Virus record (IMG/VR): IMGVR_UViG_3300028197_001183
Location: 1 to 64,000 of that record
Strand: one strand, 5' to 3'
DNA: 64,000 nucleotides
Source: a virus
The notes beneath the pieces were generated by a model that was not told where the DNA came from, made no database searches, and worked only from the letters and a program-made list of their open reading frames with translations. The translations under genes and the position numbers were made by a program. Shown one piece after another: positions 48,201 to 57,542 of the stretch. Position 1 is the first letter of the stretch, and every line of letters begins with the position of its first letter.

Positions 48201-51200
48201 ACTTAGTAAGCTCAATAACCTTGGGTGTTACATAACCACTGACATTAACGCCATCGAAGAAGTAATACATTCTTGTGCGAGGTTTCAGACGGTCGATGTT
48301 GAAACCAATGTTTCTAGACCTAATCCAAGGGATTGCTGTTTGCGACAGCATAGTGTCACCTAAAGACTTACGATCAATCTTGGGAGTAACACGAGTCCTA
48401 ACACCTTGACGTGCTTGGTTGTTAACAACACGATAGGTGCGTCTCTCATGCACAAACAGAGGTTGACGACCTTGACCATGACCCAATCTACCAAGTCTAC
48501 GACCACCAGAGGCGAAACTACCAGATCTGTTGGAGAATCTAGAAGTAGATTGGACCGACTCACCAGTCCAGTTAGTTTGCCAACCACCCCATTGGATAGG
48601 AGCAAAACCATTCTGGTCAATCTGAAGGTCTCTAGCAACAGCAGAGAAGTCACCTTCAACGTTTTCAACACGAGCAGGAAGACGCTCGATATCAATCCAG
48701 TCGTCAGATGCAGGTGTCAGGTCAATACGACCAATGAATGTAAACACGTTGAATGGGTTAACATTCTCAGTCCTAGATGCATATGGTTGGGTAATGATTG
48801 CCAAATCTTCGTAAGGCAGCATCACCATGTTTCCAGTAGTCTTAACGACGTTGCTGGATGCACCCATGTTAATTTGCAGGGGCACATTAGTAGTATAGTG
48901 TGAAGGACGGAGGTGACCCTCCTTAAAGTCCATAGAGCACTTATAGTCAATACTGAGCACGTCACCAACAGTGTGGTCGGTAAAGTCATCTACAACATAA
49001 CCATTCTTCAGGCGGTCGAAACCGTTATCATCATATGTTTTAGTATTATCTGCTTGTACTTCCAACAGAGACAATGAAGTGTAATACTCAACATGAGAGA
49101 GTCTGGTCTCCAGATCTCCAATGTCCTTCATTGTATAGCGTTTAATGATCTCAGGATAGATCAAAACATCACGCTCAACGTCATACACATATGGACGCAT
49201 CTCAATCGTTGCGAGAAGCATCGCATTATCAATTTTATCAGGATGAGGAAGATTCTCAGATGACACACCCTTGACAATCTTCAGTTTGTTATCATGTGTC
49301 AAATACAACTTGTCTGCTCTAGGAAGATAGAAGCAGTAGTCACATCTAAATTCTGTGTTGACCTTTGGTATATCAAAGATGGTAGATCCACCAACACCAC
49401 CAGAGGTATCAAATTGCCTAGATCCAAAATCAAGTGACGCACAATTCACAAAGAACGGTGACGTGATGGTGCCAGATCCAGATGCTAATTCACCGATACC
49501 AGGACGGAAGTCAATCTGGTCACGGATATAGTTAATTGATCCATCCAGTTTATACTTAGGAATCTCCTTATACATGATGCCAGTGTAAGACTGGGCTGAG
49601 AAGTAGTCACCTGAAGACTCATGCAAGAAGTAATCAAAGACCACGAGTACCTTACGGATTGGAGGAGAGAATCCAGGAAGACGAGTCAGTTTGCAAACAT
49701 CATAGAAGTGTGCTTTCTGACCACTCTCCAACTCAAACTGAGTTGTGATAACCTTAGATCCTTTAGAAACAGATCCTTCAGAGTCATCAACAATTGCCTG
49801 TAAAGGATTGCTATCATCATCAACACCATCGATGGTTTCACCAGGGATGAATGGAATTTCGTTAAGAGCAACAAAGTACAGTCTCAGGGTGCTGTTGACA
49901 AACTGCACGACTCGACCACGAGCACCAGAGGTTTTACCAACAACAACTGTGCCGTTATCAAAGAAAGTAGATTCTGACAACACCATGTAAGGTGATTCAG
50001 CATCATTATCATTCTCAGATTCATACACAGCATGAATTTTATAGACATCATTCAATGCAAATGAAATCTCTTCATCTTCAATACGGGTGCCATACAGGTT
50101 ACCATATGCCAGACCATACTTGGTTTGGTCATTGTTAACTCGTGTGCGGGTCACCTTCATTGCACGCATCTTAGCGGCAGTCTTAATTTTTCTAGTGACA
50201 ATATTCTTAGAGATAAGAGCAGTCAACTTAACGGTGTTGACATTAGTCAAACCAGAGATGGTAATAGACTGTGCATCAGCACCAAAGGTAACAGTCAGAG
50301 ATCCAAGGTCATTGAGGTTATCAATGTCAAGGTTATCACCAACGTTATATGAAGATCCAGACTCAGCAACAATCGTCAATACATAGTTTTCATCATCAAG
50401 TGATGCAAACTGCTCAGATTCAGGCAGAGATACAGTAACACCACCAGACACAACGGTCTTATTAGCGAATGTCCTATAGACAAAGAATGATTCGTCAGAG
50501 ATTGACTTCATCGATGTGCGAGGTGTGTCAATAGACAACTCGCCATTCTGGTAGTCTTTTTGGAAGATGAAAGGACGCATCCTTACCATCTCAGAATACT
50601 CACCGTCAGCGTTACCACTACCCTTCTTAAGGGAGGCATCCATAACAGCAGTTTGGGCGAGGTAATCAAAGATTGCTGCTCCACCTGTAGCGATGTTACC
50701 AGTGTTGGTAGCAATCAGTGTAGGATCAACTCTCTTAATTCTTAAAGTATTGGCACCATTTAGACCAGATGCAGTTGTAGTAACAACATCACCAGGACGA
50801 AGATCTTGTGCAAACTTGGTCCTAAAACCTGTAGCAAGAGCACCAGTACCACTAACGGTAACAGTAGAAGACTCAATAGATGATGCATCATTTAGCAACC
50901 AGTTTGCTGCAAATGTTACAACGTTGCTACCATTTCTACCAAGAGAGCGGCGGACATCAGACAGGTTATAAGTATGTGCTGCTTCTAGCGTGCCGATCAC
51001 ACGACCATCTCTTTCAACAACTTCGTTGTTAAGGAAACGACCAGAGACCTGCTCTAGTTTGCAGTGGGTGCCACTACCATTGTCAGCAACAAAACCACGA
51101 GCACCAGAGGTGCGACCTCTTAATACATCACCAATAGCAACAGAGTTGTTACCAGAAGCAAAGTTGACGGCAGTAAACATCTGTGGGTCAAAGAACCACA

Positions 51201-52575
51201 TGTCATACTGGTTTGTCTGATCAACTTGAATCTGTACAATACGAGCACGACCGATTTGAGTGCCGACAACTGAGTTGGATACACCAACATTCCAGTCATC
51301 ATATAATTCAATAACTTGGTATGCATCAGATACACCTTCACCAGTTAGGTCAGCCCAACCATACTGATCATAGACCTTAACAAAGTTGCCAAGTCTAAAA
51401 TGGATAATTCCATTTTCTACACAAGAGAAATCTCTAGGTTTGGGAGAGTCAATATACTGAGGTGTAAGGAATTCAGTCCTGTATCCTTTAACGTACGCTC
51501 TACCAGGAGAGATCTCATAACTTAAGAGATCATCTGTAGGAGTATTGTTTTGCTGAGTCGTTTGAGCAGGAGTGTAGACCCCGTTGTTAAACCCATCATC
51601 AAGACATTCTCTTGCCTTGATACTGAAAGTGTCGATAACATAGTCACCAGACTCTTCATATGTCCGACGTGCAAGAGACTTCTCAAGCTCTGAGTATGCA
51701 GTATGATCAACAAACTGCTCAACTTTACTGTTGTTGATTCGTAGTAATTCAACGAAGTTTTTGTCAGTTGAATCATTGATTGCTTTCTTAACAAGCGTAG
51801 TCTTAATCTTAAATCTATGACCGCCAGGTGCTGAGTAGTTTGAAGTGCCTGCAGCATTGTCATTCAGTGACGGATCGTCTTCTGGGGTAACAATAGATTC
51901 ACTAACTTCTAAACCAACCCTATAAGAAGGGTTATTGCTATATTGCTCAAGGATCAGGTTTGCAGATTCAACATCAACAAAGTGACCTCTAATAAAGTAC
52001 ACACCATTGTTAATGTATGCAGCAGATGCAACCGCAGTAGAGTCAACGGGTAGCAACTGTCCAAATGGTGATCCAATTTCAATCAGTGTTGTGCCGAAAG
52101 TAATTTCGTTTTGGGCAAGCAACTGTTCGTTTGGTTGGAATCCTTTAATGGTGGTGTCAGAAACTGTATCACCAGACTCAATATACTTAACGTATAAAGT
52201 AACGTAACCACGCTCAGATTCTGAACCAGCAATTGAATACAAGACCTTTGCTTTCACGCCAGTCGTGATGCCCTCAATAATCTGACCGTGTAGCTGAGTC
52301 CTGTAGGTTTCGACATCTACACCTAGGAATGATTGTTGCAGAATGATTGCCTGAACATTCAGGTCATAACCGACCTGACCAGGAATAACCATCGCACCTT
52401 CTTTGAAGAAGTGTTGACCGATGGATTCAATCTGATTCTGGAGAATCGATTGTAGAGTCGTTAATTCACGAGCTTGGATAGGATACCCAGGTCGAAACAA
52501 CACTCGGTAGAAATTCTTATCCTTATCGAAGTCGTCGAAATAAGGAGCAATATTTAGATTGGTATTCTGGGGCAT
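45268..52575 (-). CDS. Giant virion protein, DUF4815-type, 2435 residues
   Basis: The N-terminus (IAPYFDDFDKDKNFYRVLFR, then ARELTTLQSILQNQIESIG) is the conserved start of a large cyanophage/phage structural family (DUF4815, from memory). The middle holds many beta modules, including TSGA..(V/I) repeats (VVGKTSGARGRVV, VVGQTSGARILV, LLGLTSGARAVV). A DEII-type module (YLKIEDEIIQYSSI) lies near 2100. Position after gp8 places it where T4 has gp9/gp10, so a baseplate-attached fibre connector is likely. No enzyme motif was seen. Confidence 0.85.
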   Translation of the reverse strand: MPQNTNLNIAPYFDDFDKDKNFYRVLFRPGYPIQARELTTLQSILQNQIESIGQHFFKEGAMVIPGQVGYDLNVQAIILQQSFLGVDVETYRTQLHGQIIEGITTGVKAKVLYSIAGSESERGYVTLYVKYIESGDTVSDTTIKGFQPNEQLLAQNEITFGTTLIEIGSPFGQLLPVDSTAVASAAYINNGVYFIRGHFVDVESANLILEQYSNNPSYRVGLEVSESIVTPEDDPSLNDNAAGTSNYSAPGGHRFKIKTTLVKKAINDSTDKNFVELLRINNSKVEQFVDHTAYSELEKSLARRTYEESGDYVIDTFSIKARECLDDGFNNGVYTPAQTTQQNNTPTDDLLSYEISPGRAYVKGYRTEFLTPQYIDSPKPRDFSCVENGIIHFRLGNFVKVYDQYGWADLTGEGVSDAYQVIELYDDWNVGVSNSVVGTQIGRARIVQIQVDQTNQYDMWFFDPQMFTAVNFASGNNSVAIGDVLRGRTSGARGFVADNGSGTHCKLEQVSGRFLNNEVVERDGRVIGTLEAAHTYNLSDVRRSLGRNGSNVVTFAANWLLNDASSIESSTVTVSGTGALATGFRTKFAQDLRPGDVVTTTASGLNGANTLRIKRVDPTLIATNTGNIATGGAAIFDYLAQTAVMDASLKKGSGNADGEYSEMVRMRPFIFQKDYQNGELSIDTPRTSMKSISDESFFVYRTFANKTVVSGGVTVSLPESEQFASLDDENYVLTIVAESGSSYNVGDNLDIDNLNDLGSLTVTFGADAQSITISGLTNVNTVKLTALISKNIVTRKIKTAAKMRAMKVTRTRVNNDQTKYGLAYGNLYGTRIEDEEISFALNDVYKIHAVYESENDNDAESPYMVLSESTFFDNGTVVVGKTSGARGRVVQFVNSTLRLYFVALNEIPFIPGETIDGVDDDSNPLQAIVDDSEGSVSKGSKVITTQFELESGQKAHFYDVCKLTRLPGFSPPIRKVLVVFDYFLHESSGDYFSAQSYTGIMYKEIPKYKLDGSINYIRDQIDFRPGIGELASGSGTITSPFFVNCASLDFGSRQFDTSGGVGGSTIFDIPKVNTEFRCDYCFYLPRADKLYLTHDNKLKIVKGVSSENLPHPDKIDNAMLLATIEMRPYVYDVERDVLIYPEIIKRYTMKDIGDLETRLSHVEYYTSLSLLEVQADNTKTYDDNGFDRLKNGYVVDDFTDHTVGDVLSIDYKCSMDFKEGHLRPSHYTTNVPLQINMGASSNVVKTTGNMVMLPYEDLAIITQPYASRTENVNPFNVFTFIGRIDLTPASDDWIDIERLPARVENVEGDFSAVARDLQIDQNGFAPIQWGGWQTNWTGESVQSTSRFSNRSGSFASGGRRLGRLGHGQGRQPLFVHERRTYRVVNNQARQGVRTRVTPKIDRKSLGDTMLSQTAIPWIRSRNIGFNIDRLKPRTRMYYFFDGVNVSGYVTPKVIELTKSSTSDPNSNETPFVVGETVVGQTSGARILVAPANDGYKTDPYGVGATGLAESYASQTNFLNIDITAMAETVNPNFYGNVNVGEVLLGLTSGARAVVRDRRLLADNVGNLQGTFFIPSPKNDSNPRWATGTRTVRVTTSDTNDRTPGNVDSSADAAYSATGTLQTVRENILAMRNAEIVRDTVNDERTVITTRTEQRQIGWYDPLAQSFICDSEGGVFLTGVDIFFRTKDANIPISIQIRTMENGYPTKDIIPFSDTTIDPDTVELSENASIPTRFTFRSPVYIKSNIEYCFVLLSDSNEYNVWISRMGDVDVTGTRTISEQPYAGVLFKSQNASTWTADQYEDLKFTMYRAEFTQNLGTAIFNNAELGKGNNGIHRLIENPIQTLKPKQTLTLPVGTNYTFTVGARIVQTPSNAEGTITEFDATTDPETITISDIDGIWSAGFLDANNNTFQGIASSQSVATIVLSAIFNGTFEVGDVVSGSTSASTGVVTAYDTGTQTLTLNYITRAYDLSDTLSEPGGTSATITSVTYSGDSYNAFPTAAPSYPNDDKEVLVYHRNHGMHQRSNNVEVEGIISEVPPTTLTTTLTAGSTSIQVNDGSQFHIIIGGSPIGNLNQGYLKIEDEIIQYSSISSNGQVITVATSGRGNNGTADVEHASGAVVECYNLDGIPLTQINKVHTTISCPWLDTYMLHIDSVATNGIRGGGTNVYSSQNVQFETITPTVSTMVMADTQISARLNTTTATSVGDGSNVVDQNSFINNGTYVDIVLNEQNQFTAPQMVASKINEQNKLDGNKSLTMSIMLETEKSSLSPCIDLDRVSLITTSNRVNMWPGGQSTYGQQSQIDRDQDVSTLAIGDQNDAVYVTRLARLGKEARSLKIDFQVTRHPATELRIYYKAFKVGDATDPQTIGWTQMGLPTSNQNLGEAYDTTPTEEYLWKDYTYEARGLNFNAFQVKIVMRSKNQARVPLIADLRSIALAT

Positions 52576-52578
52576 CGT

Positions 52579-54114
52579 TTAGAACTCTACTACGATCTTA
52601 ATGTCTTCGATTTGGTCACCAGCACGAGTGATAGCGCCTCTATTATCTATGTAAATAACCCGACCCGAATTTGGCTCAACCTCAGGTTTTGCATAACCGT
52701 TGGTAAAAGACATACCCAAGTCATACTCAGTGTTGTTAATAACACGAGTAGATGCACCTGATACAATTGGGAAGTTGATATCAGGGTCTGCAGATGCACC
52801 AGATGTTGCACCCACAACAGGGTTACCACCCTCAAACTCAATTAGACTACCAGTGAATTCAGGGAAGACACCATCAATTCTATTCTGGTAATACTTAAGC
52901 ACTTTGGTTGTGCTATTCCATGAGATCACACGCCCACGGGCAGTCACTTGCTGACCACCAATTGTGCGAGACTGTGTCATAATTTCGTCAGTAGCAAAGT
53001 TACCCGTAAAGGTAGGAGCAAAGATAACTGACTTTGTGGCGGACAGAGTAAGATCTGCTGCCAATTCTGTTGTGCCGAATTTGTTGGGGTTGATCACCAG
53101 ACCAATACGACGGTAGTCGTTATCAGTTGGGAAGTCACCACTACCCTCAGCGTAGGTAAATTTGGTGTTGATCATGACTCGGTATCCACCCATTTCTGTC
53201 CCTGGCTCAGCACCATGACCGACAGTTGGGGGAATGATCACTTCAACGGTGCCACCTGATCCTGCACCTGCACCGATACCGTTGACTTCATCGATGATGA
53301 CTTTACCGAAGGTGTATCCTGATCCACCCGATGTGACAGTAGCATTAACAATACGCCCCCCATCGACAACCAGAGAAACACGACCGCCAACACCATCTCC
53401 TTTGATAGGCACATTCTCGTAGGTACCATTGTTATATCCTGCACCAGAAGAAGAAATAATAACTGTATCAATCTCACCACCGATTGCATCAGACACCACA
53501 GCGGTGTCACTCAGCACAGGCATGTATTCGTTAGAGAAGAATTTCAGTACAAGACCCACAGGGATCGTATACATATACTTCCAACGATAACCGTCAGCAG
53601 TGGTAATAATAGAAGTTGAAGTACCCGTAGGCTCAACAGTAGAAGGCTTACCGTTAGGATCACTAGGGGATGTCCCGTTATAGATGCACTTATAGACTTG
53701 ATACGATGAGTTAACAACGTAAAAGTCTGCATCATAAAGTTTGGTAGCACCAGAAGATGCGGTTTTAGTTGCACTGTAGTCATGACGATACATATCGTAA
53801 ACATAACCCAAGCCACCAGTGGTCTGCTCAGGAGGAATCCAGTCAGTCCTACGAATAACTTGAATAGTATCATTCGCCAGCACCCGCTTCATTGATATCA
53901 TGTCAGCGAAGTCATCGCTAAACTCTTGGAAAGAGTCCACAGGATCGGGCGCTGCATTCTCGTTATCCCAAGGTTGGGGACGACCGATGAAAACATACAG
54001 ACGATCACGACTACTTCCAGCATCACTATCAGTCTGAGCAGGATCGGGACCTTGCAAAGACTTGATGAGCCGACTGGCAGTAAAAATTCTAAATTGGTCG
54101 GTTAATAGCGCCAT
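52579..54114 (-). CDS. 8: Baseplate wedge protein gp8
   Basis: The 511 residues align with T4 gp8 (334) at the start (FIGRPQPWDNENAAPDPVDS, then VIRRTDW), the middle (DGYRWKYMYTIP, FFSNEYMPV) and the end (QIEDIKIVVEF). gp8 forms part of each baseplate wedge with gp7 and gp10. The extra length includes Gly-rich beta segments (GSGYTFGKVIIDEVNG) typical of this phage's virion proteins. A CATAAATA late promoter lies 24 nt upstream. Confidence 0.88.
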   Translation of the reverse strand: MALLTDQFRIFTASRLIKSLQGPDPAQTDSDAGSSRDRLYVFIGRPQPWDNENAAPDPVDSFQEFSDDFADMISMKRVLANDTIQVIRRTDWIPPEQTTGGLGYVYDMYRHDYSATKTASSGATKLYDADFYVVNSSYQVYKCIYNGTSPSDPNGKPSTVEPTGTSTSIITTADGYRWKYMYTIPVGLVLKFFSNEYMPVLSDTAVVSDAIGGEIDTVIISSSGAGYNNGTYENVPIKGDGVGGRVSLVVDGGRIVNATVTSGGSGYTFGKVIIDEVNGIGAGAGSGGTVEVIIPPTVGHGAEPGTEMGGYRVMINTKFTYAEGSGDFPTDNDYRRIGLVINPNKFGTTELAADLTLSATKSVIFAPTFTGNFATDEIMTQSRTIGGQQVTARGRVISWNSTTKVLKYYQNRIDGVFPEFTGSLIEFEGGNPVVGATSGASADPDINFPIVSGASTRVINNTEYDLGMSFTNGYAKPEVEPNSGRVIYIDNRGAITRAGDQIEDIKIVVEF

Positions 54115-54138
54115 TGGTTACCAATTATCCTATAGATT

Positions 54139-54146
54139 TATTTATG
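54139..54146 (-). promoter_or_regulatory. T4-type late promoter CATAAATA (gp8)
   Basis: CATAAATA lies 24 nt before the gp8 ATG, in the short gap after the 627-residue gene, spaced as at gp20 and the tail-tube-family gene. Confidence 0.68.
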
Positions 54147-54149
54147 GGG

Positions 54150-56033
54150 TTAATACTCACCCTCATTTCTGAGGAATTTGTTATACTCGACTGCGATGAT
54201 TTTTGCTTGAGCACCAGAGGTGTTTCCTTGCAATGTCTCACCAGCAGCAAATTTGTAAGTTGGATCATTACTTTGGATTGATTTAACATCCAAATAATAT
54301 TGACCTGACCTAGGTGCAAGTCTTCTTGCTGTTGTAGTTGCTGTGATGCCAGATGTCTGTCCAGCTACGACCTCTTCACCACCTGCAGTGGGGACATTAA
54401 ACAGAGAAGCCGTAATGTATTCAATTGTAATAATTGCAGTAGAGATATGTGAATCACCATCTCCTAATGCACCTGCAGATTGGACAGTAGCAACCAGTTG
54501 GTTAGGACTACCATCATAAATTTGATCACCAATTTGGAAGAGTGTGGTATTTGTGCCACCCAATTCTTCCTCAATACCATATTTAGACGAGGCAACGCCT
54601 CCATCTAAATTAACTTGGGATTCATAATCCGTTCCTGTGTTAAGAAGATCGGGAATACCATCTCCAAACTGTTGGATACCATCAGCATCAACATACTCTT
54701 CGTCATTATCTTCAAATTTTCTATTTTGGATAATTGTAAAAGGTGTGGTAAATGCAACAATATCATTACCTTCCAATTCAACCAGAGTATGTGGTGCAAC
54801 ACCAGTTGAAGATGATCCAGAAGTGCCTGCAAAGAATGCGATAATTTTAGACTTCTCACCTGATCTGCCAGCATCAATAAATGCCAACTCATCAACTTGG
54901 AATGTTAGATATAATGCTCGCTCGGTCTCATCCCAGTCATAGACAATAGCGACTCTATTAGTTGCGTTTTCAACAACACGTCTAACTTTATCAGTAACTT
55001 GGAAATTATAAAGAGTGTCTCCCGTTGCGGCATCATTTTGGAGAGTATCAAGAATGATCTTTTGGTCAAATCTAAAGTTTGTGCCCCTGTCACATCCATC
55101 AAATGTTGTAGCAGTTTTACCTGTATATCTAACAATTTCTCTACCAAGAAGGAATTTACCAGATCCAGGATAAGGTGCAGTTGATTCAACATGAATGGTT
55201 TCGGTGCCAGTTGTCACGTCGGTCAGAATACCTGACAAATTATAAACAACAGAGTTTAGAGACTGTCTGTTTCTCGCAGTCTTGATTAGGTTTGTATCTC
55301 TAGTAAAGATGACCTGAGGGGAATTTACATAACCAGCACCACCTGCTATGAGGTCGATAGAAGTAATAGCACCAAGATCAATAAATGCCGCAGCACTAGC
55401 ACCAGATCCACCACCACCAATAATTTGAATTAGGGGAGGATCTTCAAAGAATTCACCAGAGTTAGTGAGGGTAATTGCCGTAACTTTACCAAATGGGTTT
55501 ACACCAGCAACACCAGTTGCACCTTGACCACCACCACCTGAGATGATAATGTTGACATCTTCTTCGGTATAGTTTCTACCAAACTCTTCAATAGCAAGAC
55601 CTGTGACTAGACCTGTGATAGGCACCAACTCAGATCCAGATCCACCACCACCTTTAACTTCTGCGTCAGTGGCATAGTATTCATCACCAAACTGAGTCAT
55701 CTGAATGAAGTCAATACCGCCGTCATCCTTCAGGAAGATCTTACCTTGAGCAGGGACAGATGCATCTTCATCTACAATTTCCAGACGCATGGGATCATAC
55801 CCTTCACCTGGATCCAACACTTCTACAGCAGTGATCTCACCACGAATACCATCGATGACTGGTCTAAGTACAGCATCTCTAATGGGTGTGCCGCAATTTT
55901 CAATACGAAGTCTAGGGGGGTCAGCGGGATCATACCCACTACCTCCTGCAGTAACATAAACTTCTCTTACCCCGAATATACTATTAAATACGGGGAAAAT
56001 TGAAGCACCAGATCCAGGGACTGTTCTTGTCAT
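54150..56033 (-). CDS. Virion protein with glycine-rich beta repeats, 627 residues
   Basis: The first 260 residues repeat a unit like (G)GxGY..PP...I.GGGGSGA.A.A....G.(I/V)..I..(T/I).GG.G: VTAGGSGYDPADPPRLRIEN, IQIIGGGGSGASAAAF, LIAGGAGYVNSPQVIF. A YTGKTATTFDGCDRGTNFRF module follows, related to the DEI(I/M) modules of gp18. Many virion proteins share these repeats. It overlaps the cupredoxin-type gene by one base and precedes gp8. It is probably a tail or baseplate appendage; no enzyme motif was seen. Confidence 0.78.
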   Translation of the reverse strand: MTRTVPGSGASIFPVFNSIFGVREVYVTAGGSGYDPADPPRLRIENCGTPIRDAVLRPVIDGIRGEITAVEVLDPGEGYDPMRLEIVDEDASVPAQGKIFLKDDGGIDFIQMTQFGDEYYATDAEVKGGGGSGSELVPITGLVTGLAIEEFGRNYTEEDVNIIISGGGGQGATGVAGVNPFGKVTAITLTNSGEFFEDPPLIQIIGGGGSGASAAAFIDLGAITSIDLIAGGAGYVNSPQVIFTRDTNLIKTARNRQSLNSVVYNLSGILTDVTTGTETIHVESTAPYPGSGKFLLGREIVRYTGKTATTFDGCDRGTNFRFDQKIILDTLQNDAATGDTLYNFQVTDKVRRVVENATNRVAIVYDWDETERALYLTFQVDELAFIDAGRSGEKSKIIAFFAGTSGSSSTGVAPHTLVELEGNDIVAFTTPFTIIQNRKFEDNDEEYVDADGIQQFGDGIPDLLNTGTDYESQVNLDGGVASSKYGIEEELGGTNTTLFQIGDQIYDGSPNQLVATVQSAGALGDGDSHISTAIITIEYITASLFNVPTAGGEEVVAGQTSGITATTTARRLAPRSGQYYLDVKSIQSNDPTYKFAAGETLQGNTSGAQAKIIAVEYNKFLRNEGEY

Positions 56034-57517
56034 TAGACAACCACGAGATTACCGACCATTCCAGAGTGAATGGTGCATTGATAGACATATGATGTGCCTG
56101 CTGCAAGCGTCATAGGCACTGTCCAGTATTGGACACCACTTTGTGATCCACTCACACCAGCACTTACAGCAGATCCACCACTCGTCTGTCTCAGAGCAAA
56201 TGGGTGACCACCACCAGTGGTGTTGTTAAATCTGTATGTGAATCCACGATAGACATAGATGGTTGGGTTTCCACTTCCACTCCATCCGCCGTTGCTGAAG
56301 TTATATCCAGCACTTGTGCTTCCAGAAATCTCGAAACCAACAGCAGCAGATGAAACAGCTTCAACTTCACCACTTGCATTAGTAATGAAACTCTGATTCT
56401 CTGACAGAGTAACGCCACTAGCAAGAAACAGATCAGCAGCAATACTAACAGTGTTAGCAGTAACAGTTGTTGTTACACCGTTACCACCACTTACTGCCAA
56501 TGATCCAGTAATGGAGCTGGAAGTAGTAGTGCCGCTATCACCAGTTACTGTTGCAAAAATGTTTTGATCAGCGTTAGGTGAATCATTGGTGATTGTCAGA
56601 TTATCGCCATTAATAGCAGTAGAGACCCCAGTGCCACCAACAAAATTAACAGTGGTAGTAGCAGAATTGGCAGTTTTAGATCCAGAGTCAGATCCAATCA
56701 CCGAGAAAAGGTTTTGATCAACATCACCTAACGTCCCAGTCATTGCAATTGTTAATGTATCTCCAGCAATAGACGTGGAGATATTTGTGCCACCAGCCAC
56801 AGTAAGCACGTCAGTAGGAGCACTCGCTGTAGTAGACCCCGTATCAGCATTGAAACCTTCAAATAGATTCTGTGTAGTGCTGCCACCACCAGATGCAGTA
56901 GCATCGTTGTCTGGATACCAATGACTATTGGCAGCAGACCACTTGAGCACCTGACCATCGGAGGGACCACCACCAACTGTCATATCAACGTCAGTGAGCT
57001 CACCAACACTAGATCCAGAGTCAATCAGTTGAATCCAAGCACCACCATGTGCAAAGTATCCATGATTTTCAGCATGGACATGAGCAAACATACCATGATG
57101 ATCTGCTGCTGCAGGGAGATCTGCCGTAGTGTCAAAATGGTTTGTATACTTTAACTTACCGTCCGTGCCATCGATATATGTCAGAGCACTTCCAGTGCCA
57201 CCCGCCCAAAACTTAATATCACCACTACCATGAGGTTTGATGACTACATCACCATTAGCGGTAGATCCGATCTCAAATCCACCAACGTCTAAGTTTGAAG
57301 TTAGTGTGTCAAAATTTCCCTCAGCAAATTGAGATCCATTCCATTTCAACAACTGCCCTGCGGAAGGGGTGCCAACATTCACCAACAGGTTGGTGTCATT
57401 ACCAAGAGCGGTATATAATTCGTCAATTACGCTATTCAGTTTGATAGCACCATCTCTGAGACTATCACCTGTTCCGTCATTTGCTGACGATCCAATACTA
57501 AGATTCTGTTTTGCCAT
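56033..57517 (-). CDS. Tail protein with C-terminal cupredoxin-like domain
   Basis: The N-terminus (LSIGSSANDGTGDSLRDGAI, KLNSVIDELYTALG) is a common phage tail attachment module. The centre has repeats of TTSS-type beta segments (VSGGNGVTTTVTANTVSIAA). The last ~90 residues look like a cupredoxin: TYRFNNTTGGGHPFALRQTS ... YVYQCTIHSGMVGNLVVV. All four type-1 copper ligands seem present: H438, C481, H484 and M487, the C-x2-H-x2-M spacing of amicyanin. Copper binding is inferred. It overlaps the next gene by one base. Confidence 0.8.
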   Translation of the reverse strand: MAKQNLSIGSSANDGTGDSLRDGAIKLNSVIDELYTALGNDTNLLVNVGTPSAGQLLKWNGSQFAEGNFDTLTSNLDVGGFEIGSTANGDVVIKPHGSGDIKFWAGGTGSALTYIDGTDGKLKYTNHFDTTADLPAAADHHGMFAHVHAENHGYFAHGGAWIQLIDSGSSVGELTDVDMTVGGGPSDGQVLKWSAANSHWYPDNDATASGGGSTTQNLFEGFNADTGSTTASAPTDVLTVAGGTNISTSIAGDTLTIAMTGTLGDVDQNLFSVIGSDSGSKTANSATTTVNFVGGTGVSTAINGDNLTITNDSPNADQNIFATVTGDSGTTTSSSITGSLAVSGGNGVTTTVTANTVSIAADLFLASGVTLSENQSFITNASGEVEAVSSAAVGFEISGSTSAGYNFSNGGWSGSGNPTIYVYRGFTYRFNNTTGGGHPFALRQTSGGSAVSAGVSGSQSGVQYWTVPMTLAAGTSYVYQCTIHSGMVGNLVVV

Positions 57518-57542
57518 GGTGGGTAGATTTCTACAGTGTTAT

